Positions 44,101 to 53,794 of a DNA stretch of 64,000 nucleotides are shown here, in pieces (the first letter of the stretch is position 1; the number at the start of each line of letters is the position of its first letter). A program made the translations under genes and the position numbers. Under the pieces are notes generated by a model. It ran no database searches and was not told where the DNA came from. It was given only the letters and a program-made list of their open reading frames with translations. The stretch is taken from contig NZ_JAHESF010000023.1 of the NCBI RefSeq assembly GCF_018598225.1, positions 1 to 64,000 on the forward strand, written 5' to 3'. Source of the stretch: Chryseosolibacter histidinae. GTDB taxonomy: Bacteria > Bacteroidota > Bacteroidia > Cytophagales > Cyclobacteriaceae.

Positions 44101-47100
44101 TCGTTGCAGAATGCCGCGGGTACATTCTCTGTTCAGAACAACGAGTTCAAGGCATCTTTTGCTTCGGCCAACGAAGGCGTATGGCTCTCGGGCGTGGTTG
44201 ATATTTCCGCGAAAAGCGATGTGATCATCTCCGCGCTCCTGAAAAGCGGAACCACGAGCACGAACGACTACCTCGAAGAAGATGACTACATCCGGGTATA
44301 CTACAAGCTGAACGGCGGTGCCGAAGTGCTCGCCTACCAGAACTTCGGCGGGCTGAATGACAACAACAATACAGCACAGTCATACACGTATACTTCCACT
44401 GCACCGCTGAACGGCTCCACGCTGCAGGTGGTGATCAGGGTCAGGAACTCGAACACAACGGAGCTGTATTATTTTGATAACGTGAAGCTGAACGGAAAAC
44501 CTTCTCCGCTCGGGGTGATCACCACAGCTGTCAACGGGGCGATCTCCTGTACGAATGCTTCGGTACAATTATCGGCCTCTTCTACTGCTACGGGCGCAAT
44601 CTATTACTGGATCAGGCCCGATGGCACTACCATCAATCAGCAGAACCCGACGGTGACAATGCCTGGTAATTATACCGTTGTGGTATCGGCCAATGGCTGC
44701 CAGGCCACACAGACTGTTACTGTCACCGGAAGCAAAACGCCGCCTGACGTAAGCATCATCGGTAATAATTTCAGCTGCAGCGGAGGCGCGTCCACGGTGA
44801 ACCTCACGGCTTACACCTCCGTTGCCGGAGTTACCTATGCATGGACCGGCCCCGGCACGATCACGAATGGCACAACAGCCACGGCTTCGGTGAACAGCGC
44901 CGGCACTTATACCGTAACGGCAACCAATCCCGCGAATGCGTGTACCAGCATGGCTTCTTTTACAGCGGGCTACAGCGATGGCACTACCACCGCCGTGTGG
45001 AACGAAACATTCGACGAGCTGACGGACGGAACCACGTCTGAGAACGGCGCCACGGCCTGGAGCGTGGATAACTCGAAGATCCATACCGTTAACCTCAGCG
45101 CCTACTCTGATGAAACGGGTACACCCTATTACCAGGAAGTGCGCGGCGGCAACCTGACCGTGAAAACAACCCGGGGTGAGGTGGTGTGGACCTCGCAGCA
45201 GATCGGCATCACGGCGCATGGACAGGTGCAGCTCAAGGTAGACGTAACAGGGGAGGGATCGCTGAATGATGAGACCGACTGCGGCACCGACTGCTTCGAC
45301 TACGACTATGTAAAAATATACTACAAGCTCAATGGCGGTGTGGAGACACCTTTCACGACCAACGGCTCCTTTGCCGGCAAGCTTGCACTGAATGGCCTTA
45401 CAGCCTCCACCGGTATTCTCAGCGGAAGCACGGTGCAGATCATCATCCGCTCTTATAATACAGGTAACAACGAGATCTTTCATTTCGACAATATCAGGGT
45501 GTTGAAGGTGGAAGCGGGCTCCTCTACCGTCAGTACTTCGGTGAGTGGCCCGGTTACCTGTACCAACACAACGGCAACGCTATCGGCCACACCGGTGCTG
45601 GCCGGGACCACCTACACATGGACCGGGCCTGGTAACACAAGCTATACCGGGGCATCGGTGAATGTAACGGCAGGAGGAATCTATAACCTGACGGTATCCG
45701 GCAGCGGCGGATGCCTTTCCGGTGCCACTGCCAGTGTGGTGGTGAGCGAAGACAAGGTGGCGCCCATCGTCAGCGTCGGTACTCCGGATGTGCTCACGTG
45801 CACGCGTACCTCGCTCACATTGACGGCGGCATCATCACCTGCCTCCGGTGTGAACTACCTCTGGACCCGGCCCGATGGCTCTACGTTGTCATCGACAGGC
45901 CTTACCGTAACCACGCCCGGAAATTATAGCGTGAAGGTGACCAATCCTGTGAACGGATGTTTTGCCGTAACGCCCGTGACTGTATATCAAAATAATACAC
46001 TTCCCGATGTCACCGCTTCCGCCAGTGGCAGCATTACCTGCAGTGTTCTGAGTGTTGACCTTGTCAGTAATTCAAATACATCCGGTGTAACCTATTCATG
46101 GAGTGGTCCCGGGGCGATCACCAACCCGACATCCGCTACAGCCACGGTAAGCACCGCAGGCACATACACCGTAAAAGTGACCGATCTCTCTACAGGATGC
46201 GAGGCCACAAAAGATGTGGTGGTTGCACTGAACAATACGCCGCCCGGCGCCGGCGCTTCGGTAACCGGTCAGATCACCTGCAACCCGGCCTCTTTCGCTA
46301 CACTGAGTGTTACCCCTGTTACAGGTGCCATCTATGCATGGACTGGTCCTGGCACGATCACCAATCCGACATCGGCCACAGCCACTACCAAAACGGCGGG
46401 TACCTATACCGTTACAGTGACCAATACGTCTACAGGCTGCCAATCAACGGCAAACGTGACGGTGACGGAGAACAAAACACTTCCCGGCGCGAATGCTTCG
46501 GTAACCGGTCAGATCACCTGTGACCCGGCTTCTTTTGCCACGCTGAGTGTTACACCAGTTACCGGTGCTGCCTATGTGTGGACCGGCCCTGGTACGATCA
46601 CGAATCCGACATCGGCCACAGCCACCACCAAAACAGCGGGTACCTATACCGTTACGGTCACCAATACCGCCACGTCATGTCAGTCTACGGCAAACGTAAC
46701 GGTGACGGAGAATAAAATACTTCCCGGTGCGAACGCTACGGCAACGGGCCAGATCACCTGTAGCCCCGCTTCTTTCGCTACATTGAGTGTAACGCCTGTT
46801 AATGACGCTACCTACGCGTGGACCGGCCCGGGCACGATCACCAACCCGGCATCGGCCACCGCTACCACCAAGACGGCGGGTACCTATACCGTTACAGTGA
46901 CCATTACTGCTACGGGTTGTCAGTCTACGGCCAATGTGACCGCGACAGAAAATAAAACCGCGCCGGTTGCTACAGCGTCAGTGACGGGTGTCTTTACCTG
47001 CGTGGTGAACAGCGTGACCCTGAACGCGATGCCTGCCACCGGCGTATCATATCAATGGAGCGGCCCACAAAGTTTTACCTCTCCGCTGCAGCATCCTGTG

Positions 47101-48639
47101 ACCAGCGTTCCAGGAACGTATACAGTGACCGTCACCAGCCTGGCCAATGGTTGTACGTCTACCGCGTCAGCTACAACCGTTGAGAACAAGACCCCTCCGG
47201 GCGTGACGGTTTCTCCGGCAGCAACGGTAACCTGTGATGTGCCTTCGGCTACGCTTGGCGCGACTTCGGTTCCCAATGCGTCATACGCCTGGAGTGGTCC
47301 CGAGGGCTTCGCTTCCAATGAGCAGGCTCCGAACACTTCGGTGGGAGGGACCTACACGGTTACTGCTACGGATCCGGCCAACGGATGCACGTCTCAGGCC
47401 AGCACTTCGGTGATATCCAATAAAGTGGTGCCGACCAACGTAACGGCTACCATCGCTCCCCCTGGCATGCTGAACTGTGCTAATAATGTGGTGACGCTGA
47501 ACGGCGCATCTTCTACGACAGGCGTGAGCTACGCGTGGACCGGCCCGGAAGGCTACACGCGATCTGTACAGAATCCCACGGCCACATTGCCAGGCATCTA
47601 TGTACTCACCGTAACAACCACTTCGAATGGATGTAAGGCTACGGCTGAGGTAACGGTCACGCAAAGCAACACCGCGCCCCAGGGCGTGACTGCCACAGCG
47701 CTGAACATGCTGAACTGCACAACGCCCGGCACAACCATCAAGGGAACGTCAACCACAGCCAATGTTAGCTACAGTTGGACTGGCCCCGGCACCTTTACTT
47801 CGCCGGCTCCCAGCTTCACCACAAACATACCCGGCACCTACACGCTGACGGTGACCGATGCCTCGAACAACTGCAGCGCGGCGCCTGTGTCCGTGACCGT
47901 TACGGAAGACAAGACACTGCCGCAAGTATCCATCGCCAACCCTGATGGCACACAGCTCACCTGCTTTGTGAGTCCTGTGCGACTGTTGGGAAGCTCCAAT
48001 CCTTCGGCAGGCGCATCGTACCGCTGGACAAGCACCACGGGACTTGATGTGAACACGCAGAACATCCAGGTAACTGTTCCCGGCACTTACACGCTTACAG
48101 TGACAGGCGCCAATGGATGCCAGGGTGTTGGCAGCCGTTCCATCTCGCAGACCCTCACTACGCCGACGGCTTCTGCCAGCGTGAGCGGTGTGATCAGCTG
48201 TCGCACGCCATCGGTGAGCCTGGACGGTGGCTCTTCTGGCGCGCCGGTAACCTATAGCTGGACAGGGCCGCAGAACTACACGTCAACCGTGGAGAATCCC
48301 AACAACATCACCGTGCCGGGAACTTATACGGTGACCATTCTTACACCCGGCGGTTGCACCGACAGCGAATCTGTCACGGTGGCGCGGAACATGGACGAGC
48401 CACAAGGAGTCACGGCTACGTATGATGGCGAGATCACGTGCGGTGTCGGCATCGTGATCCTGATGGGAAATTCGGATACGCCCGGCGCCACCTACAAATG
48501 GGAAGGGCCTGGAGGTTTCGAAAGCACCGAGCCTGAAACCGTGGTGACAAATCCCGGAACCTATACCCTTACCGTTACACATCCCGACAGCGGTTGCGTG
48601 ATCGTCAAAAAGATCACCATCGTGGACGGAGGATGTTAA
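41131..48639 (+). CDS. Giant secreted Ig-repeat adhesin without sorting domain
   Basis: About 2502 aa from the ATG at 41131 (MKAPSHLLIVLLLLASLNEALA signal), preceded by AAGGAG; an in-frame ATG at 41074 would add 19 residues. The mature protein alternates two module types. Five modules of about 150 aa look like a jelly-roll binding domain (WLEDF...GTTSWT...GVWTSGVIDIS...LRVYYKLNGGTEV...ARASGTDEFYYFDNVRLTGT). 21 Ig/PKD-like modules of about 80 aa carry YxWTGPGxF, PGTYTVTVTNxxNGCTS and TVTxNKTxPG. Three of them at 46240-46960 are near-identical. The protein ends in an Ig module (VTHPDSGC...IVDGGC) with neither type A nor type B T9SS domain, unlike the next two. The next gene starts 33 bp later. 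Role: probably surface adhesion or binding; family is clear, export route is not. Confidence 0.8.
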   Translation: MKAPSHLLIVLLLLASLNEALATPLSTPACPIISGTFQGLADGTTSSNTAIGWTLDASGVPSSRVYFAVKSSRIHAEDLGGVGIWRSNVYSTAGYANFKVAVKVHSEGDMNSSEYAKLYYKIDGGSEVLWDERTGNFGTIDFISPELTGSNVQLIVKLYNYNNGGSQTSKYHIEEYRVFKEAGPCSGSISVSASTNRTVLTCSNPSATLSASSTASGVTYTWTGPNGFSSTSQNPGTVTAAGTYTVTGTSSSGTGTASVTLTENKTAPGVTATGGSLACASTVTLTASSSTSGVSYSWSGPNNFSSQSQNPVASTAGTYTVTVTSSANGCTSQQQVTVSSSGNATTFWLEDFSFGNGTTGDTGTTSWTSTNSGSGTFSVQSNEFRVSGIGTGGQGVWTSGVIDISGRTNVSIAVDTRSSGELNSTGDYYDYLRVYYKLNGGTEVMFNEQFGNISGVNTVTAGTFNGATLQIIIRARASGTDEFYYFDNVRLTGTSQTVTATAGVNGTLTCANTSRQLSGSANISNATYSWTGPGGFSSTAQNPTVTTPGTYTLTVANSSGCSGTASVTVSQDITAPGASASVTGSLSCGSSVTLNGSSGTSNVNYGWTGPGNFSSNAQNPVVSVAGTYTLTVTNPANGCTSTATAQVTSAATTSTLWLEDFPTNGATSDTGTTPWTSSGSGTFSVTNNEFKMFGAGTSSQAVWTSGTIDISNKANVTISVGTRSSGVNMNTSGTYLDYLRIYYKLNGGSEVLFSENLGNVNNHSTTNTTVSIGSLSGTSLQVIVKARATGTDEFYYFDNVKVTGTSISSSFTVSAAASRSITCTNADATLTATGSVSGLSYSWTGPNGFTSVQQNPVVTAGGQYTVTASQGGCAATASVTVTENKTAPQLTATGATLTCATSGTVSASSTVSNVSYSWTGPGGFTSTSGSPTVSTPGTYTVTITNPANGCTNSQSVTVTTSTGSGTATDFWVEDFTFSNGTTVDNGATSWSLQNAAGTFSVQNNEFKASFASANEGVWLSGVVDISAKSDVIISALLKSGTTSTNDYLEEDDYIRVYYKLNGGAEVLAYQNFGGLNDNNNTAQSYTYTSTAPLNGSTLQVVIRVRNSNTTELYYFDNVKLNGKPSPLGVITTAVNGAISCTNASVQLSASSTATGAIYYWIRPDGTTINQQNPTVTMPGNYTVVVSANGCQATQTVTVTGSKTPPDVSIIGNNFSCSGGASTVNLTAYTSVAGVTYAWTGPGTITNGTTATASVNSAGTYTVTATNPANACTSMASFTAGYSDGTTTAVWNETFDELTDGTTSENGATAWSVDNSKIHTVNLSAYSDETGTPYYQEVRGGNLTVKTTRGEVVWTSQQIGITAHGQVQLKVDVTGEGSLNDETDCGTDCFDYDYVKIYYKLNGGVETPFTTNGSFAGKLALNGLTASTGILSGSTVQIIIRSYNTGNNEIFHFDNIRVLKVEAGSSTVSTSVSGPVTCTNTTATLSATPVLAGTTYTWTGPGNTSYTGASVNVTAGGIYNLTVSGSGGCLSGATASVVVSEDKVAPIVSVGTPDVLTCTRTSLTLTAASSPASGVNYLWTRPDGSTLSSTGLTVTTPGNYSVKVTNPVNGCFAVTPVTVYQNNTLPDVTASASGSITCSVLSVDLVSNSNTSGVTYSWSGPGAITNPTSATATVSTAGTYTVKVTDLSTGCEATKDVVVALNNTPPGAGASVTGQITCNPASFATLSVTPVTGAIYAWTGPGTITNPTSATATTKTAGTYTVTVTNTSTGCQSTANVTVTENKTLPGANASVTGQITCDPASFATLSVTPVTGAAYVWTGPGTITNPTSATATTKTAGTYTVTVTNTATSCQSTANVTVTENKILPGANATATGQITCSPASFATLSVTPVNDATYAWTGPGTITNPASATATTKTAGTYTVTVTITATGCQSTANVTATENKTAPVATASVTGVFTCVVNSVTLNAMPATGVSYQWSGPQSFTSPLQHPVTSVPGTYTVTVTSLANGCTSTASATTVENKTPPGVTVSPAATVTCDVPSATLGATSVPNASYAWSGPEGFASNEQAPNTSVGGTYTVTATDPANGCTSQASTSVISNKVVPTNVTATIAPPGMLNCANNVVTLNGASSTTGVSYAWTGPEGYTRSVQNPTATLPGIYVLTVTTTSNGCKATAEVTVTQSNTAPQGVTATALNMLNCTTPGTTIKGTSTTANVSYSWTGPGTFTSPAPSFTTNIPGTYTLTVTDASNNCSAAPVSVTVTEDKTLPQVSIANPDGTQLTCFVSPVRLLGSSNPSAGASYRWTSTTGLDVNTQNIQVTVPGTYTLTVTGANGCQGVGSRSISQTLTTPTASASVSGVISCRTPSVSLDGGSSGAPVTYSWTGPQNYTSTVENPNNITVPGTYTVTILTPGGCTDSESVTVARNMDEPQGVTATYDGEITCGVGIVILMGNSDTPGATYKWEGPGGFESTEPETVVTNPGTYTLTVTHPDSGCVIVKKITIVDGGC
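46246..46965 (+). repeat. Three near-identical 240-bp repeats inside the adhesin
   Basis: Units start near 46246, 46486 and 46726 and share sequences such as CAGATCACCTG and ACGATCACCAA/GAATCC at 240-bp spacing (80 residues). They encode VTGQITCxPASFATLSVTPV modules. Confidence 0.85.
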
Positions 48640-48672
48640 GATCATGGACCAAAAAAATCTAACCATATACCT

Positions 48673-51600
48673 ATGAAACTTTCCGTAAACCCCATAAGGG
48701 TAAGATGTCATCTGCAGGCAGCACTTGGCATGTTACTGTTGTTCTTATGCCAGGTTGCATGGGCGCGTGCACCGCTCGACGAACCTGCGCTGCAATGTAC
48801 ACCGCCGGGAGCCTCCGTTCTGCCCCCGGCCAGGCTTACGTGCAGCGCCACGTCCATCACGCTGCAAGGCTCGGCAACGGCACCCTCGGTGACCTACCTG
48901 TGGTCCGGTCCCGGAGGTTATTCGTCCATGCTGCAGAACCCCGTGGTGTCGCTGCCTGGAACGTATACTCTTACCGTTACTAACAACGCGGGCGGATGCA
49001 CCTCTTCCACGTCGGTGGAGGTGATCCGTGACATTGCGCTTCCGGGTGCCATAGCCTCTGTCAGCCATGCCCTGGATTGTGCACACTCGTCTGTGACCCT
49101 GCAGGCTACCACATCGATCACCAATGCAACGTTCCGCTGGATCGGCAGTAACTTTATTTCACTGGCGCAGTATCCGGCGATCACCGCGGGAGGAGGTTAC
49201 ACGCTGAACGTGACCAATCCTGACAATGGTTGTACGTCTACAGCTACGGTCAATGTCACGCAAAGCACGCTCAAGCCGGGTGTGACGCCCTCTGTTTCAG
49301 GACCGATCACCTGTGCGAACCCATCCGTTCAGCTGGGTGCATCGTCACCTACCGCAGAGGCGACCTATAGCTGGACGGGTCCTGAGAACTTTTCAAATAA
49401 CACGCAGGATCCTTCGGTCATGGTAGCAGGAACATATACGGTAACCGCCACCAATCCTTCGAACAGCTGTACTTCCACGGCCTCTGTCAACGTACAACGG
49501 AATGTGGATGCACCGGGCGCGAACATCACGGTTGCCGGCCCGAACCAGATCACCTGTGTTAACGGCTCAGTAACACTGTCAGGAAGCTCGCCCACAACGG
49601 ATGTGTCTTACCAATGGACCGGCCCGTCGTCTTTCAGCTCAACTGTACAGAACCCGGTTGCCAGCGCGGCAGGCACCTATGTGCTCATCACCAGGCGTAC
49701 ATCCAACGGCTGTACCTCGCAGGCGGATTATACGGTAGTGCTGAACAACACCCGGCCTGGCGCCACGGCGTCAGTGTTGGGCCAGCTGAACTGTATCAAC
49801 TCACAGGTGACGTTGCTGGGCGCTTCGCAGACCTCCAATGTTACCTACCGGTGGATCGGCCCGACGAACTCAGGCTTTACCTCCAACGAACAAAGCCCTG
49901 TTACTTCCGTCAAGGGAGGTTACACGCTTACAGTAACAAACACTTCCAACGGATGTACCTCTACTACGGCAACGAGTGTGATCCAGAGCATCACCCTGCC
50001 GGCCAATGTGAGCATCACGCCGTCTACGCCCTCGGTGCTGAACTGCAGTAACCAGCGTGTGACATTGAACGGCGCTTCTACCACCAGCGGTGTAGCGTAC
50101 AGCTGGACGGGTCCCGGCCCGATCACCAATCCGTTGCTGGCCAGTGCCAGCGTTACACAACCTGGAACCTACACGCTGACGGTGACCAACCCGGCCAATC
50201 AATGTATCGCCACGCGGAACATTACCATCGAGCAGAATATCGATAAGCCTGAAAATGTGCAGATCCAGACTCCTGCGATCCTGACCTGCGATGCACAAAG
50301 CGTTGCGCTGGTGGCCTCTTCCGGCACCGCGGGTGTAACCTATAGCTGGAGCGGTCCTGGACCCATCACCAATCCGAACATGTCGAGTGCAAGCGTTAGC
50401 CAGCCTGGTGACTATTCAGTTTTGGTGACCAACAATGCGAATGGCTGCACCGAAACCCGTACCGTGGCGGTGCTCAGGAACATTGAAGCACCCGGCAACG
50501 TGGTTATTGCTGCCCCGGAGATCCTGACCTGCAGCAGGCAGAGCGTAGCCCTTGCGGCTTCTTCTCAAACCAGTGGTGTTGGTTATCAGTGGAGTGGCCC
50601 CGGTACAATTCAGAACCCCACGGCCTCCACGATCAATGTCGGCGTCCCCGGTGTATACAACCTCGTTGTGACCAACAACGCGAACGGCTGTAAGACACCT
50701 GCCAGCGTTACCGTTGCGCAAAATATTGTAACGCCTACAGTAACCACTTCCGCATTGGGTGTATTCACCTGTAATGTGAGCACGGTGACCCTGAAGGCCA
50801 ATCCGTCTACCGGTCTGCAATATCAGTGGACCGGCCCCGGCGCGTTCTCTTCTACCGTATATAACCCCTCTGTAAATGTTTCTGGCACCTATGCAGTAAC
50901 GGTAACTGATCCCGCCAACGGATGTACCTCGACCTCCAGCGTTGCCACGCAGGAGAACAAGACCGAACCCGGTGTGGATGCAGCAGTATTGGGTGGCACG
51001 CTTACCTGCTCGCTGACAGCGGTGTTCCTCGAGGCAAGCTCGGGCACCGGCGGCGTGCAGTATAGCTGGACCGGCCCTGACAACTATTCGTCTGACGAGC
51101 AATCGGCGACCACGAACGTGCCCGGCCCTTATACCGTTACGGCTACCAACACTGCGAATGGTTGTACATCATTGCGTGTGGTGGTTGTGGAACAGGATAT
51201 TGCACGTCCTGAAAATGTGCTGGCCTCTTCTTCGGGTAATATTACCTGCGATGCGTCCAGCGTTAACCTGTATGGTGACTCAGACACGCCTGATGTAACC
51301 TACGGATGGACCGGCCCTGATACATTCACCTCCGGTCAGCGGAATCCCGAAGCATTTCTGCCGGGCATCTATGTGCTGACGGTGACCAGCAATGCCAATG
51401 GATGTAAGGACTACTCGGAAGTGACGATCCTGCAAAATACAACGGCACCGCAGGGTGTTACGGCCACGGCTTCGTCCAGGATCACCTGTGAACATCCTTC
51501 GATCACGCTCACCGGCACCTCCATCACCCCGGATGTTACCTATAGCTGGGCAGGACCTGGATTCTCCTCTTCCGACGCCATCACTGCTGTATCGACTGCA

Positions 51601-53493
51601 GGGTCGTATACCCTTACCGTGAAAGACCTGGTGAATGGCTGCGTGGCGAGCAAAACTGTAACCGTGGAGCAGGACCGTGTGCTCCCGGGTGTGACAGCCG
51701 GCGTATCCGGACAGCTGAACTGCGTGATCACAGAGGTTACGCTCAACGCGCATTCTGAAACCGCTGATGTACTCTACAGCTGGACGGGCCCGGAAAGCTT
51801 TGTATCGAACCTGGCCAATCCGGTGACGGCTGTGCCCGGTTTATATACGGTGATTGCCGAGGATCCCGATAACAAATGCACATCTACCTCGAGCGTCACC
51901 GTGGTGCAGAACACAGAGGTGCCTCAGAATGTAACGGCGACGTACGCAGGCACTGGCATCATTACCTGCAGCAACCCGAGCATCGGCATCATGGCGGGCA
52001 CATCCACCGGTAATGTCACTTACAGCTGGAGCGGCCCCGGTACCGTCACCAATCCGAATGCTTCTAACGCCAGTGTAACAACACCGGGTCTGTATACAGT
52101 AACGGTGACCAATCAATCGAACAGGTGTTTTGCCACCGCAGGTGTGAACATCGACCGGAACATCGTAGCGCCGCAGAATGTGGTGATCGATGCCCCCGCA
52201 ACCATTACCTGTGCGAGCCCGAACGTTCAGCTGCGTGCGACGACCAGTACCGGTACCGTTTCATACCTTTGGACCTTCACGGGAACAGGCTCGGACCCGA
52301 TCGTGAACCCTGCAACGTCTACGCCTTCCGTATCAGTAGGAGGAACGTACCGCCTCGTAGTGACCAATACGACGAATGGTTGTACTACCACACCTCCGGA
52401 TGTTACCGTACCGTTCAATAAAACAGCACCCAACGTCACCATTGGAAACCCTGACGGAACCGACCTCACCTGTTTTGTAAGCCCGGTGCGGTTGACTGGT
52501 CCCGCCGGAGCGTTTAGTTACCTGTGGACCAGCCCTCAGGGCTTCAACGCCACAACACAGAACATTTCTGTGACGGCGCCCGCTGAGTATACGCTCACGC
52601 TTACGAGCAATGCCAACGGATGCTCGCGCAGCGCCAGCCGCAGCGTGTCGCGTACCATCACTACGCCGTCTGTTCAAGCCAACGTGAGTGGTACCATCAA
52701 TTGTACGAGCTCGTCTGTAGCCCTCTCTGCAGTGCCATCGGCATTCCCCGTAACGTATAGCTGGACAGGCCCCGGTACTATTTCGAACCCGAACGCGCAG
52801 CAGCCCACCGTGTCTACTGCCGGACTGTATACGGTTACCATTACAACGCCTGGCGGTTGTACGGCCACGGCCAGCAGGCTCGTGGAGAGTGATTTTGCAA
52901 CGCCGGAGAACGTGACTTACGAGGTTATCGGAACGCTGAATGACTGTGGTTCTGACATTGTTCAGCTCCTTGCTGAATCGTCTACACCCGGTGCATCTCT
53001 TGTCTGGACCGGAGAGAACTATGAATCGCAGGAACAGCCATCAGTGACCACGGCAGCCGGTGACTATACACTGACAGCGACGCATCCCACCAGCAACTGT
53101 AAGCAAACGTATACTGTCACCGTTGTGTTCGAATCGTGTGAAGGCATGCAGGGCGGCGCTGGCGCACGATCTGCTACGCATAGGGAGGGAACCCCGGTAC
53201 AGGCACAAAGCACAGCGGAAACGGAGAATCCCTTTACCGTGGGCGTATATCCTAACCCGGCCCGTGACTATGCCAGCATCGAGTTTACACCGGATGGAAA
53301 CTACCACGCCGTGGTGGAGGTCTATACGCTGCTGAACGTAAAAGTGGCGGAACCTTACAAGGGTGCGGTATCGGCCGGAAAGACCTATACGGCCCTGTTC
53401 AGCTCCGGCAACCATAGCAACGGCGTGTATATCTACCGGATCAGGTATGCCTCAGGCAAAATCCGTGAAGGAAGGTTTGTGGTGCTGCACTAG
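48673..53493 (+). CDS. Ig-repeat adhesin with type A T9SS sorting domain
   Basis: A 1606-aa protein. A signal peptide spans residues about 10-32 (QAALGMLLLFLCQVAWA). Then follow about 18 Ig/PKD-like modules of the same kind as in the preceding protein (YSWTGPENF, YQWTGPSSF, YSWSGPGTV), without the jelly-roll modules. Residues about 1500-1520 form a linker rich in A, G, T and Q, and the last 85 residues are a type A C-terminal domain: VYPNPARDYASIEF...AVVEVYTLLNVKVA...YTALFSSGNHSNGVYIYRIRYASGKIREGRFVV. This domain directs export through the type IX system and removal or anchoring at the surface. The gene is 33 bp after its larger relative, probably in one transcript; a hairpin follows its stop. 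Confidence 0.88.
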   Translation: MKLSVNPIRVRCHLQAALGMLLLFLCQVAWARAPLDEPALQCTPPGASVLPPARLTCSATSITLQGSATAPSVTYLWSGPGGYSSMLQNPVVSLPGTYTLTVTNNAGGCTSSTSVEVIRDIALPGAIASVSHALDCAHSSVTLQATTSITNATFRWIGSNFISLAQYPAITAGGGYTLNVTNPDNGCTSTATVNVTQSTLKPGVTPSVSGPITCANPSVQLGASSPTAEATYSWTGPENFSNNTQDPSVMVAGTYTVTATNPSNSCTSTASVNVQRNVDAPGANITVAGPNQITCVNGSVTLSGSSPTTDVSYQWTGPSSFSSTVQNPVASAAGTYVLITRRTSNGCTSQADYTVVLNNTRPGATASVLGQLNCINSQVTLLGASQTSNVTYRWIGPTNSGFTSNEQSPVTSVKGGYTLTVTNTSNGCTSTTATSVIQSITLPANVSITPSTPSVLNCSNQRVTLNGASTTSGVAYSWTGPGPITNPLLASASVTQPGTYTLTVTNPANQCIATRNITIEQNIDKPENVQIQTPAILTCDAQSVALVASSGTAGVTYSWSGPGPITNPNMSSASVSQPGDYSVLVTNNANGCTETRTVAVLRNIEAPGNVVIAAPEILTCSRQSVALAASSQTSGVGYQWSGPGTIQNPTASTINVGVPGVYNLVVTNNANGCKTPASVTVAQNIVTPTVTTSALGVFTCNVSTVTLKANPSTGLQYQWTGPGAFSSTVYNPSVNVSGTYAVTVTDPANGCTSTSSVATQENKTEPGVDAAVLGGTLTCSLTAVFLEASSGTGGVQYSWTGPDNYSSDEQSATTNVPGPYTVTATNTANGCTSLRVVVVEQDIARPENVLASSSGNITCDASSVNLYGDSDTPDVTYGWTGPDTFTSGQRNPEAFLPGIYVLTVTSNANGCKDYSEVTILQNTTAPQGVTATASSRITCEHPSITLTGTSITPDVTYSWAGPGFSSSDAITAVSTAGSYTLTVKDLVNGCVASKTVTVEQDRVLPGVTAGVSGQLNCVITEVTLNAHSETADVLYSWTGPESFVSNLANPVTAVPGLYTVIAEDPDNKCTSTSSVTVVQNTEVPQNVTATYAGTGIITCSNPSIGIMAGTSTGNVTYSWSGPGTVTNPNASNASVTTPGLYTVTVTNQSNRCFATAGVNIDRNIVAPQNVVIDAPATITCASPNVQLRATTSTGTVSYLWTFTGTGSDPIVNPATSTPSVSVGGTYRLVVTNTTNGCTTTPPDVTVPFNKTAPNVTIGNPDGTDLTCFVSPVRLTGPAGAFSYLWTSPQGFNATTQNISVTAPAEYTLTLTSNANGCSRSASRSVSRTITTPSVQANVSGTINCTSSSVALSAVPSAFPVTYSWTGPGTISNPNAQQPTVSTAGLYTVTITTPGGCTATASRLVESDFATPENVTYEVIGTLNDCGSDIVQLLAESSTPGASLVWTGENYESQEQPSVTTAAGDYTLTATHPTSNCKQTYTVTVVFESCEGMQGGAGARSATHREGTPVQAQSTAETENPFTVGVYPNPARDYASIEFTPDGNYHAVVEVYTLLNVKVAEPYKGAVSAGKTYTALFSSGNHSNGVYIYRIRYASGKIREGRFVVLH

Positions 53494-53539
53494 CAGATTT
53501 CTCTCCAACATGAGGTTAACAAAAGGAAACAAACAGGAC

Positions 53540-53565
53540 AAAGGTGGCGTATCAAAGCCACTTTT
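53540..53565 (+). terminator. Possible terminator after the type A adhesin
   Basis: AAAGGTGGC (53540-53548) pairs with GCCACTTTT (53557-53565) with one G-U; only four T follow. The 300 bp between the two adhesin genes hold no other supported feature. Confidence 0.45.
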
Positions 53566-53794
53566 GTGCCTTTCCTTCACCCGGTGTTATGCCGATGAGA
53601 TGTATTTCAAAGCTGTTCAATGACCGTGAAGGGAAGTCGAACGGTTTTGCGGATGACCGATACTTTTTGATACCAGTAGCCATAGCGTAGTTTAACCTTT
53701 TGTAACACGTTTTTGAATGAAGATCCTGCCGGCTACGGGATATTGGTAGTGGACTGAACAACCCAATTGTCAGCATTTACCTAAAAGGCAGTTT

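Noticed and set aside
44569-45483. 304-codon minus-strand open frame inside the giant adhesin gene
   Set aside because: Antisense frame kept open by the low-complexity, Thr/Ser/Gly-rich codons of the plus-strand gene; its product has no protein-like pattern.
41700-53000. Regularly spaced repeats that might be taken for a CRISPR array or satellite DNA
   Set aside because: The period is 240 bp or so, the similarity follows codons, and the frame is open throughout; they are protein repeats.
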